This document shows positions 26,142 through 35,130 of a DNA stretch of 64,000 nt, piece after piece. The notes under the pieces are model-generated. The model had not been told where the DNA came from and ran no database searches. It worked only from the letters and a program-made list of their open reading frames with translations. Within the stretch, counting starts at the first letter, position 1. Every line of letters starts with the position of its first letter. Source of the DNA: a bacterium (lineage in GTDB: Bacteria; Vulcanimicrobiota; Xenobia; Xenobiales; JADMJV01). The stretch is taken from positions 61,753 to 125,752 of the forward strand of contig JAFEBA010000063.1 in the NCBI GenBank assembly GCA_018266105.1. Reading direction: 5' to 3'. Made by a program: the position numbers and the translations under genes.

Positions 26142-27983
26142 CTAGAGGTCGGCGCAGGCCGGCCGGAGGCTGACACAGGTTTGGGAATAGACCAGAGCGA
26201 CGCGGGCCAGTTCAAACTGGGGGTTGATTTGGAGGCAACGCTCAAAATCTTGCACCGCCCCTTGGTGACGACCCAGCCGCTGGCGGAGCAGACCACGATT
26301 CAAATAGTCAAGAGCGCGGGCTTCGCCCAGCTCCATGGCCAGGTCCTGAGCCTGCAGAGCCAGCTGGGGATAACGTTGATACGTCGCTCCCGACAGCGTT
26401 CGCAAACTGGCCAGGCGGGCCGAGACCAGGTAAAGCGGCCAGAACCGTCCCTCCCTTCCCAGACCCGGCCGAATGCCCTGAGCATCGAGCAAGACCGACT
26501 GCAAACTGGCCGCCTCGGCCAGGCGCTGGGGGTTCTCAGGTGCCTGCCACTGCCAGGCCAGGCGGCGCGGACTCATCGAACCTTTGAGTTCACTTCGTTG
26601 ATTGGTGAAAACAGGTAATTTTGATTCTCGAAAGGCCTCGGCCAGATCAGTGATGTTGACGCATTGCGGCAACACCGGCTGCACCCACTGTGGTAAGGCG
26701 TGTCGGTACCAACGGCTGCCAAACAGACCCTCACACACCACCGGCACCTCAGGCCGATAGCCTTCCACAACCTGGACGTACTTCAGAGCCCCTACGGGAA
26801 GATCTCCACTGACGATCAGAAGCGACTGAGGCGGGCAATTGTCCAGCAACTGGTGGGCATAACTGGCCATCAATTCGCGACCGTCCAGCCGGCAAGCGGG
26901 CAGGTTGGTCTGCATCTGCCAGCCCAATAAGGCCAGCACCAGCGGCCACACCCCTCGACCCAATCGAGGCTGAAGAGAAGCGACTCCAAGTCCGGCCAGT
27001 AGCCCCAATCCCAGGTAGGAGCTGGCATAAAAACGCTCCAGCATGTCCAGATGAAAATCGTCCAATTGCTGGCGTCCGATCAAGGCAAAGAAGGGCCCGA
27101 AACCCAGTAACCAGCCCCAGGCCAGGCGCCACAATCGGGCTTCCACCCGCATGCCCATCAGGCCACCCCAGGTGGCCAGCAACATCCAGGCCAGCGGAGC
27201 CTGGCGAGCATAGGTGAAGAGTACAAAGGCGACTCCGTGTACCACACCGTGATCCAATCCATCCGGTCGAGTCGTGAGTCGAAAGGTTCCGTAAGATCTG
27301 CGCAGAAAATGATCGACCACTTGTTGCAGGGTCTGCACACCGCCCCAATTGAGGGCGGGTTGATGCTGAGCTCGCCACCACAGGTCGGCGTAGAGCAGGA
27401 GAGGCACCAGCAATGCCACCAGCCAGGCGGGAGTCAGCAAAACCCGGCGCCAATGGGGCCAGGCCATCCACAGCAGGCCCGGCAGTGCCAGCACAAAAGT
27501 GTGATGATGCGCCAGTCCCATACCCAGGCAAACGTAAAATGCCCACAGCCAGCGTGGGTTCTCTAAACTACGCCAGCCTGTCCAACCCAGAGCCGCGATG
27601 ACGGCAAAATTCAAAGCGAACACCTCGGCCAACACCGACTGACGCCAGACCGATCCCAACAGCGCAAAGCCCAAACCAGCGAACAATGCGGCCGGGTTCG
27701 AGCGGGTCGCGCACCGGGTCAGGTCGGACAGCAGAGCGGCGGCCAGAGCCGTGCACAGTCCGGAGAAGAGATTGATACGCCAGCCGTAGTCCCCACCCAG
27801 CCATTCTCCCCAGACGTGAGCAAGCCGCACGTAGAGCGGATAACCGGGTGGATGGGCCACCCCCAGGCAATAAGCGGCCACCGTGAGTTCTCCTGAATCA
27901 TGACCCGGTCCGACCGATGGGGCGGCTGTCCAGGCATAGAGGAAAAAGGCCAGCCCGGCCACGACAAGGGGGAGCGACCTCAA
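26142..27983 (-). CDS. DUF2723 membrane protein (GT117-like) with C-terminal TPR
   Basis: 613 residues with roughly 10-11 membrane segments in residues 1-370, then a soluble part. The N terminus matches the DUF2723 pattern: a first helix, then SVGPGHDSGELTVAAY, LGVAHPPGYPLY and the following RINLFSGL. DUF2723 proteins resemble GT-C enzymes and have been proposed as protein O-mannosyltransferase-like. The conserved Asp in GHDSGE would be the catalytic residue by analogy. The C-terminal part ends in a TPR-like pair (ALDYLNRGLLRQRLGRHQGA, then FERCLQINPQFELARVAL). The TTG start overlaps the histidine kinase stop (TTGA). As the last gene of the pseudopilin operon it may glycosylate pilins or an associated surface protein. 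Confidence 0.85.
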   Translation of the reverse strand: MRSLPLVVAGLAFFLYAWTAAPSVGPGHDSGELTVAAYCLGVAHPPGYPLYVRLAHVWGEWLGGDYGWRINLFSGLCTALAAALLSDLTRCATRSNPAALFAGLGFALLGSVWRQSVLAEVFALNFAVIAALGWTGWRSLENPRWLWAFYVCLGMGLAHHHTFVLALPGLLWMAWPHWRRVLLTPAWLVALLVPLLLYADLWWRAQHQPALNWGGVQTLQQVVDHFLRRSYGTFRLTTRPDGLDHGVVHGVAFVLFTYARQAPLAWMLLATWGGLMGMRVEARLWRLAWGWLLGFGPFFALIGRQQLDDFHLDMLERFYASSYLGLGLLAGLGVASLQPRLGRGVWPLVLALLGWQMQTNLPACRLDGRELMASYAHQLLDNCPPQSLLIVSGDLPVGALKYVQVVEGYRPEVPVVCEGLFGSRWYRHALPQWVQPVLPQCVNITDLAEAFRESKLPVFTNQRSELKGSMSPRRLAWQWQAPENPQRLAEAASLQSVLLDAQGIRPGLGREGRFWPLYLVSARLASLRTLSGATYQRYPQLALQAQDLAMELGEARALDYLNRGLLRQRLGRHQGAVQDFERCLQINPQFELARVALVYSQTCVSLRPACADL

Positions 27984-30298
27984 GGCTTAAGCGGAAGTGC
28001 CACGATGAAGTGGGTGCCTTGACCCGGTTGAGATTGGCAACTCAAGGTGCCGCCATGTTGCTGCACCAGTTCCAAGGAAGTGGAAAGTCCCAGCCCGGTG
28101 CCTTCGCCGATAGCCTTGGTGGTATAAAATGGGTCAAAGATACGCTGGCGCGTTTCCTCATCCATTCCGCAGCCGTAGTCTTTGACGTGGACCAGGGCCT
28201 GCTGATCCTTTTCTTCCAACCACATTTCAATTCGTTTGAGGCTGGCGCCCGGGGTACCGCAGGCGTCCTTGGCATTGATCAGCAGGTTGCTGAAGACCTG
28301 TTGTAGCTCATTGGAATTGGCCTCGATCACAACCGGAGGTCCGGCCGCTACCTCGACCTCAATGCCGGTCATTTTCATGGTGTGAGCCACCAGTTGGAAA
28401 CTGTCGTCCATCACCTTGTTCAAATCCACCCGAGCCCGCACACCTCGGCTGTCGCGGCTGTAAAAGAGCAGCTTGGAGATGATACCACGCATCTGGTCGA
28501 TGGACTCCAGAGCCTTTTCCAGGCGCTTGCGTGATTTCTCAGGATTGTCGCTCACGGTTTCAATCGACAGCTCAACCGCAATCGACACCGCCCCCAGCGG
28601 CGTGTTGAGTTCGTGCGCCACCCCCGCGGCCAGCTGGCCGATGGCGGCCATCTTGGAGGACTGAACAACCTGAGCCTGCGAGGTCTTGACCTGCTCCAGA
28701 GCTTTGAGCAGGCGCGCGTTCAACTCCGCCCCTTCCAGCAGGCAGGCGAACTGGATGGAAAACAGGCGCAAGAGCTCGGTGTCCACCAACAGCAACGGTT
28801 TGGGGGCATCCCCAAACAACAGTAGCTGCCCCTCCCCCATCGTACCCGCCTGCAAGGCGAAAGTATAGCGGGGCGGCGTCTGAGCCAGAGCTCCCGAACG
28901 ATAGAGCTGTTCGCGCCAGCGCACCTCCACTTGGAAACCCGGTACCAGCTCGGGTAGGCGGCGCTGGGCGGTTTCCACCAGCTCTCCCAGACTGCGACAA
29001 GAAACCAGCTGTCCCAATAAATCCAGAGTTGCGGTCAAGCGCGAAGCCAGCTGGTCCAATTCTTGACGTCGAGTCTGCTCATCAGCCAGCACCCTCGACT
29101 GAATCTCTCGATAGCGCACGGCATCCAGACACATCGGCAAATGATGGGCCAGGCGCAGCAGCAAATGGTGATGAGACTGTTCCCAGCGCCCCTGAGGATC
29201 GCTCACCACCAACAGCCCTCGCTGAGGAATGTGGGCCGAAAGGTGATGAATGCCATTGCGGGAGGTTTGCAAGGCCTTGACACGCTCTCCCGCCATCTGG
29301 TCGAGATCTTCACGACCCGGCTGCAATTCGTCCGGACCAAAACCGGCGCTGAGGCGCAGTCCGGCAAACTCGGATTCGTACAGGCTGATGCGCTGACAGG
29401 GAATGGCCCGGCGCACGAAGCTCAGCAGGGCCGGGCGCAAATCGGCTGGACTTTGAATGGTGGCCGTTTCCATAAACAACTCACCCACCAGAGTCAAGAC
29501 GCGATGCTGCAACTCGACTTCCAGACGCTGCATCTCGACCTGGCTTTGCAGCTTGTTCAGTTCCTGACCCGCCCGCTGCTGACGCCGCTCGACACGAGCT
29601 TGCTTACGGCCTTCCGACTCGGCCGCCAGAACCTTCAATTGAGCAGCCAGCGTAATACTCAAGAGGGGCAGCCCGAATAGCAATAAAGCCACCGAGCCAG
29701 CATTGGCCGAAGCCAGTCCGGACAAAACCGAACCGAGTAAACAAAGAAAGATGACAGCCGTGGCACTACGTTCGCGAGCCAGGGTCCAGAGCGACAGTTG
29801 AGCGGAAGGGACAGCCTGGGCAAACAGACCGGGCAAAAACTGCCAGGCCAGAAAATAGATCAGGCCGCTGGCCAAGGGCCGAGCCGACTCGGGTGCGCTC
29901 CAGGCGGCCAGGCCAGCCCAAAGTTCTGGGAGTCCATCCGAGACCAGGCTCAGCAGGGGCTCCTTGCGCATCCGCCCACGCACCAGGCGAATCAAGAGGC
30001 CGCCGGCCAACAGCATCAACCAGGGTCCCCGCCCCAACTGCGGACATGCCACCGCCACCAGAAAGGCCGCGGCCGAGAGTGGGAAGCGACCGAATCCAGC
30101 CAGCCGAGGAGCCAGCATCTCCGAGAGCGCGTACCCCAACAGCGGCCCAACCAGCAACAAACCTTCGGCCCGTACCGGCGTTATGGATCCGATACGCGAA
30201 CCCGCCAACACCAAACTCAACACCAGGGCAGCCAGGGGCAACACCGGTGTGGTCAGTGTCTGATCATCCTCCTCAGGCTCCACCCGACTACTCCTCAA
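27980..30298 (-). CDS. membrane sensor histidine kinase with GAF domains
   Basis: 772 residues. About eight membrane helices occupy residues 18-220, followed by a coiled coil (225-265) and two GAF-like regions (about 275-400 and 430-520). Then come a HisKA helix with the phosphorylated His in GVAHELNTPLGA (about residue 561) and an ATPase domain with NELQQVFSNLLINAKDA, GCGMDEETRQRIFDPF and GTGLGLS. All N, G1, F and G2 boxes are present, so the kinase should be active. The TTG start overlaps the stop of the prepilin gene (TTGA), and the stop overlaps the DUF2723 start. It has no attached receiver. The likely partners are the two receiver proteins at the head of the same operon. Confidence 0.93.
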   Translation of the reverse strand: MRSSRVEPEEDDQTLTTPVLPLAALVLSLVLAGSRIGSITPVRAEGLLLVGPLLGYALSEMLAPRLAGFGRFPLSAAAFLVAVACPQLGRGPWLMLLAGGLLIRLVRGRMRKEPLLSLVSDGLPELWAGLAAWSAPESARPLASGLIYFLAWQFLPGLFAQAVPSAQLSLWTLARERSATAVIFLCLLGSVLSGLASANAGSVALLLFGLPLLSITLAAQLKVLAAESEGRKQARVERRQQRAGQELNKLQSQVEMQRLEVELQHRVLTLVGELFMETATIQSPADLRPALLSFVRRAIPCQRISLYESEFAGLRLSAGFGPDELQPGREDLDQMAGERVKALQTSRNGIHHLSAHIPQRGLLVVSDPQGRWEQSHHHLLLRLAHHLPMCLDAVRYREIQSRVLADEQTRRQELDQLASRLTATLDLLGQLVSCRSLGELVETAQRRLPELVPGFQVEVRWREQLYRSGALAQTPPRYTFALQAGTMGEGQLLLFGDAPKPLLLVDTELLRLFSIQFACLLEGAELNARLLKALEQVKTSQAQVVQSSKMAAIGQLAAGVAHELNTPLGAVSIAVELSIETVSDNPEKSRKRLEKALESIDQMRGIISKLLFYSRDSRGVRARVDLNKVMDDSFQLVAHTMKMTGIEVEVAAGPPVVIEANSNELQQVFSNLLINAKDACGTPGASLKRIEMWLEEKDQQALVHVKDYGCGMDEETRQRIFDPFYTTKAIGEGTGLGLSTSLELVQQHGGTLSCQSQPGQGTHFIVALPLKP

Positions 30299-31002
30299 CG
30301 GGCCGTCCTGGAAGGAATGGTCAGGACCGTGAATAGTCGCAACCGTCGCGCCCGCTGCTGGACGGGATCATTGGGGTCAAGGGAACGACGACCGTCGGTG
30401 ATCTGTTGACCTCCCTGAATCTCTCCATCCTTCTTGACGGTGGCCATGGCCACGTTGAGGTGAATGGTGTCTCCGACCGCTGCGAAGGTTACCCGCTCCA
30501 GCCCGGTCGCCAGAATCTGAGGCTTGACGCTGGTGTCCAACTGGGGGACGTCTGCGGCGGTATTGGGCTTGAGTCGCTCCAGCAGCAACTTCTGGGTGGG
30601 AAGATCGTAGCGAATTCGGTAACGAAAAGAACCGCCGCTGCGACGATTGAGGTAACCGGCGGTGAGCTCCGGCTGGGTGCCGAAGCGCGGGTCCAGGTAG
30701 TCACAGCAAGAGGCGAAATCCAGGCTATAGATGTTGGGAAACTGAACATCATTTTCATAGCAGCCGGGAGCGGGTGAATAGACGCTCTGGGCATTGACGA
30801 TCACGGGCGCGACCGCTGAAGCGGCAAAGGCCAGGCTATCCTCGACCGCCCCCCGCGTGCTCTGTCCCAGGAAAACCTGGGCGCTGCTCAGCTCAAACTG
30901 GCGTGTGGAACCTCGTAGAAAGAGAAACAGACCGGCCAGCACAATCACGCTCAGGCCCAGGCTGAAAAGGATTTCGAGCAGAGAGAAGGCGCGCCTCATC
31001 AT
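30295..31002 (-). CDS. prepilin-like protein, minor pseudopilin (PilW/GspJ type)
   Basis: 235 residues. The class III leader is very short: MMRRA, then FSLLEILFSLGLSVIVLAGL, with Glu at position +5 and an Ala rather than the usual Gly before the cleavage site. A long hydrophobic N-terminal helix is followed by a beta-rich globular part with Cys residues (CYENDVQFP, FASCCDYLD), large for a minor pseudopilin, as in PilW/GspJ. A type IV prepilin peptidase would process it; none is in the window. The ATG overlaps the stop of the preceding prepilin gene (ATGA). Confidence 0.83.
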   Translation of the reverse strand: MMRRAFSLLEILFSLGLSVIVLAGLFLFLRGSTRQFELSSAQVFLGQSTRGAVEDSLAFAASAVAPVIVNAQSVYSPAPGCYENDVQFPNIYSLDFASCCDYLDPRFGTQPELTAGYLNRRSGGSFRYRIRYDLPTQKLLLERLKPNTAADVPQLDTSVKPQILATGLERVTFAAVGDTIHLNVAMATVKKDGEIQGGQQITDGRRSLDPNDPVQQRARRLRLFTVLTIPSRTAR

Positions 31003-31502
31003 TCTTGCCTGTAAAGCCCTGGGAAAGAGCTAACCCGCACTCCCAGACGATCTCGCCAGCGCAACTGCACGTCCACCGCGTACAGGCCCAACATTGGAGA
31101 GGGCGGAGGCCCCGGGTCCAGGTACTGCCTGACCCAGAACTTGACTTCAAACTGTCGAGCCGATTCGCGAAATTGGGCAGCTTCCGCGGGATCGCTGGTG
31201 ATGGTGAAATCCGCTTCCTGGAAAGGTGGCACCACGCCATCCGGCCCATACAGGGGCTGAAAGACCCCGCTGGTGTAGGCCGGGTTAATCCCTGCCGAGA
31301 GACAGGCCGATTTGGGCCCGGAGCCCAACATCAACTCCAAGATTTTGCGCGCGTAGGCGGTGGCTTCGGTGGACTGAGTCGTACCCGCGGTGGCCTTGGT
31401 GGCGTAGGAAATGGCGCTCAGGGCAAAAATCACGCCGGTGGCCAGCAGCACCATAGCCACCAGAATTTCCACCACGCTTAACCCCTGACGCCGTGCTCTC
31501 AA
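30999..31502 (-). CDS. prepilin-like protein (PilV/GspI type)
   Basis: 167 residues beginning MRARRQG, then LSVVEILVAMVLLATGVIFA: a basic leader ending in Gly, Glu at +5 and a hydrophobic helix. LSVVEILVAMVLLATG is typical of PilV/GspI-like minor pseudopilins. The globular part is small. The start is TTG overlapping the stop of the 804-residue protein (TTGA). It sits between two other pilin-like genes, consistent with a tip complex in which several minor pilins assemble together. Confidence 0.85.
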   Translation of the reverse strand: MRARRQGLSVVEILVAMVLLATGVIFALSAISYATKATAGTTQSTEATAYARKILELMLGSGPKSACLSAGINPAYTSGVFQPLYGPDGVVPPFQEADFTITSDPAEAAQFRESARQFEVKFWVRQYLDPGPPPSPMLGLYAVDVQLRWRDRLGVRVSSFPGLYRQE

Positions 31503-33913
31503 GGCCCGGTAATCCGATAGAAGGTGACATCGAAGCGTCCATCCGGCGGGAAGATCGGAGGTGGGTTGATGTTCAGGTAGTTGTCATAAAGATACTGGCT
31601 GTTCCAACCGCGCCCGCCTGCGATCAAGGGTCCGACCACTTTCTGCAGCACTCCACCCACCACACGCAGTTCTCCCCGCGGCACCGTGGCCGGGGCAATC
31701 ACCTGGAAGCTCCCCTCGGCTGCGAACAAAGCGGCGTAGAGATAGAGCGGCGGAGAAGCGGGAGTGTTGTGAAGGTTGAGAAGATCGGAAGTACTGGCCA
31801 TGGTGATATTGGCGGCGATCACTCCCAGCGCGTGGTCGCCGTTGGTGGGCAGAGCCCCCGGAGCGGTGGCGTAGTGAAGGAGATGATCGGTCACGGTAAC
31901 ATTGGCCAGCGAAGTGGGACGCAGGCGATCAGCAGTGCTTGCGCTGGCGGCGAAGATGGTCTTGCTGCCCCGGTTGACGCCCCGTAGCGAGTCTACCTGG
32001 CCAAAAACCCCGATCACGCCCTTGGGGACGCCATCCACCATTTTGACGCTGAAGGTTCCGCCCGTCTGGCGGTCCTGCTTGACGATCAGACTCTTGCCCT
32101 GGGGAACGGTGATGTCCAGCACAGGGGCGCCGCTGCCCTCAAACACGGGAAACTCGTTACTGGTGGATGTGGTGGTGGTGGTGGGCAAAAAGTAATTCAC
32201 CGGAAAGCGCACCGGTCCGTCCACGGCCGCCACCACCGCGTCTTGAGGCGCGTAGTGGTGGGTAACGTCCTCCACCACCGTGGTGGCTCGAGTCTCGTCG
32301 TGAGGACCATCCCCACTGATGGTGGTGACCTGCACGTAGCGCGTGCGCATTTCGGTCTGAGGCACACTGATGGTGACGGTGGCCGTCGTATACAGCGGAA
32401 TGCTGATGGTGCCTCCGCCCCCGCTAGCCGGACCGCCTCCCCCGGGAGGGTCCACAATGGTGCTCACTCCCGTCTGCACATAGCGGATCACCTCGCGAGT
32501 GGTGCTCCCGATGGTGGCTTCATACAATTCAGGAGAGTAACCGTCCAGGGGAGTGTCGGAAGTCAGCGTCTGATCGACTGTGTAGGGTCCAGTGGCCGTA
32601 TAGGTCTCAGTGGTGGGCACCGTTTCCTGCCGAAGGAAAGTGATTTCGTTGAGTTGCTGCAGGTTGACCACTTGATGGCCTGAGTTGGGTGCATTGGTCA
32701 CTTGCATTTGACTGTTAAAGACCGTAGAGTGCCCGTTATTGTCGACGACGTCCAGTCGCAATTCTCTCAGGGCTCCGGTGGAGACAATGCCCAGGTCGCT
32801 GGTATTGACATAGACCTGATCGGGCTGAGCGCTCTCGACAGCCACCTCCCGGCCGGCATTGTCTCCCCAGGCCGCAGCCGCCAGTCGTGCCCAGTCATTG
32901 GGCAATTCCAGGCGCGAGGTGCGCTGAATGGCCGCCTGTCCCTTACTGAAAAGCTTCTTGTAACGGTCTTCGTCTGCCCGGTACGGTTCGGACGAACCTC
33001 GATAAGGTCGAAAGTCCTCGGCATTGCCCAGAAAATTCCCTTTGAAGTAACCAACCCCGTCAAAGCTGGTGATGCCTTTGGTGGGAGCAAAAACATCGCC
33101 CGAAAACGAGAGCTCCCCTCCGAAGGGAGCCGGGAATCCGGTCTGTCCCCAAAAAGCCAGACCTTCGGGCACGTCGATCACCGGGGTGTCGTTGGAATGC
33201 ACCGGCCCGGCGAAGATCGGATTCGGGGAACCGGTCTTGACTCGAAAGACGGTGGTGTTGGCGCCTTCGTCCTTCCACCGGTCGACGAAATAAGCGTAGC
33301 GAGCAAAGGTGTGTTCCACCAACGAACTCTCGGCCCTGAGGGCGTAGTTCTCCCCCGAACTGGTGTCACAGATCCCGTTTCCGTTGGTGTCCCGGAAAGC
33401 GGCCGAGACGATAATATAGCAGGGCGGCAGCTTGCTGGTTTTGCCCGCCATGAACGGATGCGGAAGCGTGTTCTTGTCCGGGAAAATCCAGACTTCGGCA
33501 TTCCAATCATCACCCAGGCGAATGCGTCCGGGCTTGCTGTGCAGCACCGGGATCCCGGAGGGGAAGTAGGTGTCCAGCGGCTGGCCATTGTCGACGGGGG
33601 GGAGCAAGCGCAGAGGCGAGCGGCTGGGGCTACTCTCGGTAACGGACTCGTATGGCTCATTGCTGGCTGGACGCAAGTAGGGGTCCGTCTGTCCGGTCCC
33701 GGTGCGCACCTGACGCAGGTAAGCAAGCGCGTGCTTGATCCCGCCGGTGCATGCGTAGTAAGCAAAGGTCTCGCGACGGTGGTCGCCAGTCCAGCGAACT
33801 TCTTGAGGGACCAGGCGAAACAAAGAAGCGATCAACAGGATGATCACCACCATAATGAAAAAGACGGCAGCCAGAACGAACCCTCTGTAACCACGACCCC
33901 TTTTCATTCTCAC
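31499..33913 (-). CDS. very large PilX-like pilus-associated protein
   Basis: 804 residues. The N terminus (MKRGRGYRGFVLAAVFFIM, then a hydrophobic run to about residue 28) resembles PilX/GspK-type leaders: basic, Gly before Phe, then a helix, but without Glu at +5. TFAYYACTGGIKHALAYLRQ matches the helix that follows in PilX-type proteins. Classic PilX is about 200 residues, so at least 600 residues are extra. They include a region with PVHSNDTPVIDV and FSGDVFAPT, in the manner of DUF4900 proteins, a Thr-rich stretch, a Gly-rich linker (GGGGPASGGGG, about residue 487) and a beta-rich C-terminal half. This would make a large adhesin-like tip or a secreted cargo. The start is GTG at 33913 or ATG at 33907. 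Confidence 0.75.
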   Translation of the reverse strand: MRMKRGRGYRGFVLAAVFFIMVVIILLIASLFRLVPQEVRWTGDHRRETFAYYACTGGIKHALAYLRQVRTGTGQTDPYLRPASNEPYESVTESSPSRSPLRLLPPVDNGQPLDTYFPSGIPVLHSKPGRIRLGDDWNAEVWIFPDKNTLPHPFMAGKTSKLPPCYIIVSAAFRDTNGNGICDTSSGENYALRAESSLVEHTFARYAYFVDRWKDEGANTTVFRVKTGSPNPIFAGPVHSNDTPVIDVPEGLAFWGQTGFPAPFGGELSFSGDVFAPTKGITSFDGVGYFKGNFLGNAEDFRPYRGSSEPYRADEDRYKKLFSKGQAAIQRTSRLELPNDWARLAAAAWGDNAGREVAVESAQPDQVYVNTSDLGIVSTGALRELRLDVVDNNGHSTVFNSQMQVTNAPNSGHQVVNLQQLNEITFLRQETVPTTETYTATGPYTVDQTLTSDTPLDGYSPELYEATIGSTTREVIRYVQTGVSTIVDPPGGGGPASGGGGTISIPLYTTATVTISVPQTEMRTRYVQVTTISGDGPHDETRATTVVEDVTHHYAPQDAVVAAVDGPVRFPVNYFLPTTTTTSTSNEFPVFEGSGAPVLDITVPQGKSLIVKQDRQTGGTFSVKMVDGVPKGVIGVFGQVDSLRGVNRGSKTIFAASASTADRLRPTSLANVTVTDHLLHYATAPGALPTNGDHALGVIAANITMASTSDLLNLHNTPASPPLYLYAALFAAEGSFQVIAPATVPRGELRVVGGVLQKVVGPLIAGGRGWNSQYLYDNYLNINPPPIFPPDGRFDVTFYRITGP

Positions 33914-35130
33914 ACCCCGTTCAGCATCTGGTAGAGCGGTAGGAACATAGCGATCACGATATAACCTACGAATGCCCCCATTACGCCAATCATCAGGGGC
34001 TCCAGCGCGGACATGAGGGTATTCAATAGCAAATCTATCTCTTCCTCGAGCATCTCAGACAGATGCTTGTAGGCCTTCGCCAGCGAACCGGTCTCCTGGC
34101 CCAATTCGGTGAATCCGACCACGATGGCCGGAAAAGCTTCACTGCTCCTCAACAGCTCCGCGAAAGACTCGCCCTCCTCCACGCCAGCGATGATTTTATC
34201 GATGGCAAAAGACATCTCATAGTCGGACAGCACCATGTCCGTCAACTCCAGGCTGTGCACCAGCGGAATTCCGCAGGCATTGAGCGAGCCCATGGTTCGA
34301 CTGAAGCGGGCTGCGGCAGCCGCGCGCAGCACCAACTTGACCCCCGGAATGCGCTTGAGGATCCACTGCATCCGGTAGCGTCCACCTGGAGTGCGAGCGT
34401 AGTGAACCGAGAAGAGCAGGCCAAAAAGCAAAACCGGCAGCACGATGTGAAAAAACCAGGCCGAGTTGAGCAGATTGCCCAGATAGACCACACTCTGAGT
34501 GATCAGCGGCAGATTGGTGCCGGTCTCCTTAAAAACTCCGTTGATGAGGGTCGGCAGCACCTTCTGGGTGAGCAGAAGGATCGCCAGACAGCAGATGCCA
34601 AAGACGAAGGCCGGATAAACCAGAGCCGAACTCAACTTCTGACGCAGACGCAATTCTCGTTCCAGATGGTCGGCCAGTGAGTTGAGATTTGACACCAGGC
34701 TGCCGCTGCTCTCACCCGCCTTAACCAATCCGGTAAAAACAGGCGAGAAGACACCGGGGTGTCGCGCCATGGCGCGACTGAGCGAATATCCCTTGTTGAC
34801 ATGATTTGCCAGATCACTCCAGGCCAGGTTGAGCCTTGGACCGTAATCGGCCATCTGCAAAACGTCCAGAGAGCGCACCACATCAATGCCCGAATTGAGC
34901 ATGACCGACAGTTGCCGGGTCGCCAGGGCCAGGTGAATGAGACTGGGCGGAGAGAGCAATCGCAGGCGCGTGACCCATGAGCTGAGATCCCTTTCCCGAC
35001 GGAGTTGGGCCCACTCCAGGCCACGCTTGGCCAGAATGATGCGGGCCTCGTGCTCATTGGGCGCCTCCACAGTGCCGCTGACCAGCGACCCCCGCTCGAC
35101 GCTTTGAGCCGAGTAAAAATAGCGTTTCAA
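33910..35130 (-). CDS. inner-membrane platform protein, PilC/GspF family
   Basis: 406 residues, the family length. These proteins sit in the inner membrane and link the assembly ATPase to the pilin pool. Two GspF repeats are visible, around residues 65-190 (LATRQLSVMLNSGIDVVRSL to LSSALVYPAFVFGICC) and 270-395 (FSRTMGSLNACGIPLVHSLE to EPLMIGVMGAFVGYIVIAMF). Three membrane helices close the expected places. The first 50 residues carry the N-terminal KRYFYSAQSVERGSLVSGTV element. The TTG start overlaps the receiver gene stop (TTGA). No cognate PilB-type ATPase is adjacent. The tandem PilT at 2.8-5.0 kb is the only pilus ATPase in the window. Confidence 0.94.
   Translation of the reverse strand: MKRYFYSAQSVERGSLVSGTVEAPNEHEARIILAKRGLEWAQLRRERDLSSWVTRLRLLSPPSLIHLALATRQLSVMLNSGIDVVRSLDVLQMADYGPRLNLAWSDLANHVNKGYSLSRAMARHPGVFSPVFTGLVKAGESSGSLVSNLNSLADHLERELRLRQKLSSALVYPAFVFGICCLAILLLTQKVLPTLINGVFKETGTNLPLITQSVVYLGNLLNSAWFFHIVLPVLLFGLLFSVHYARTPGGRYRMQWILKRIPGVKLVLRAAAAARFSRTMGSLNACGIPLVHSLELTDMVLSDYEMSFAIDKIIAGVEEGESFAELLRSSEAFPAIVVGFTELGQETGSLAKAYKHLSEMLEEEIDLLLNTLMSALEPLMIGVMGAFVGYIVIAMFLPLYQMLNGV

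Noticed and set aside
32702..33934. A 410-codon open frame on the plus strand inside the PilX-like gene
   Set aside because: The antisense frame has no recognisable motif and no promoter. The minus frame is chained to its neighbours by four-base overlaps and has a pilin-like leader.
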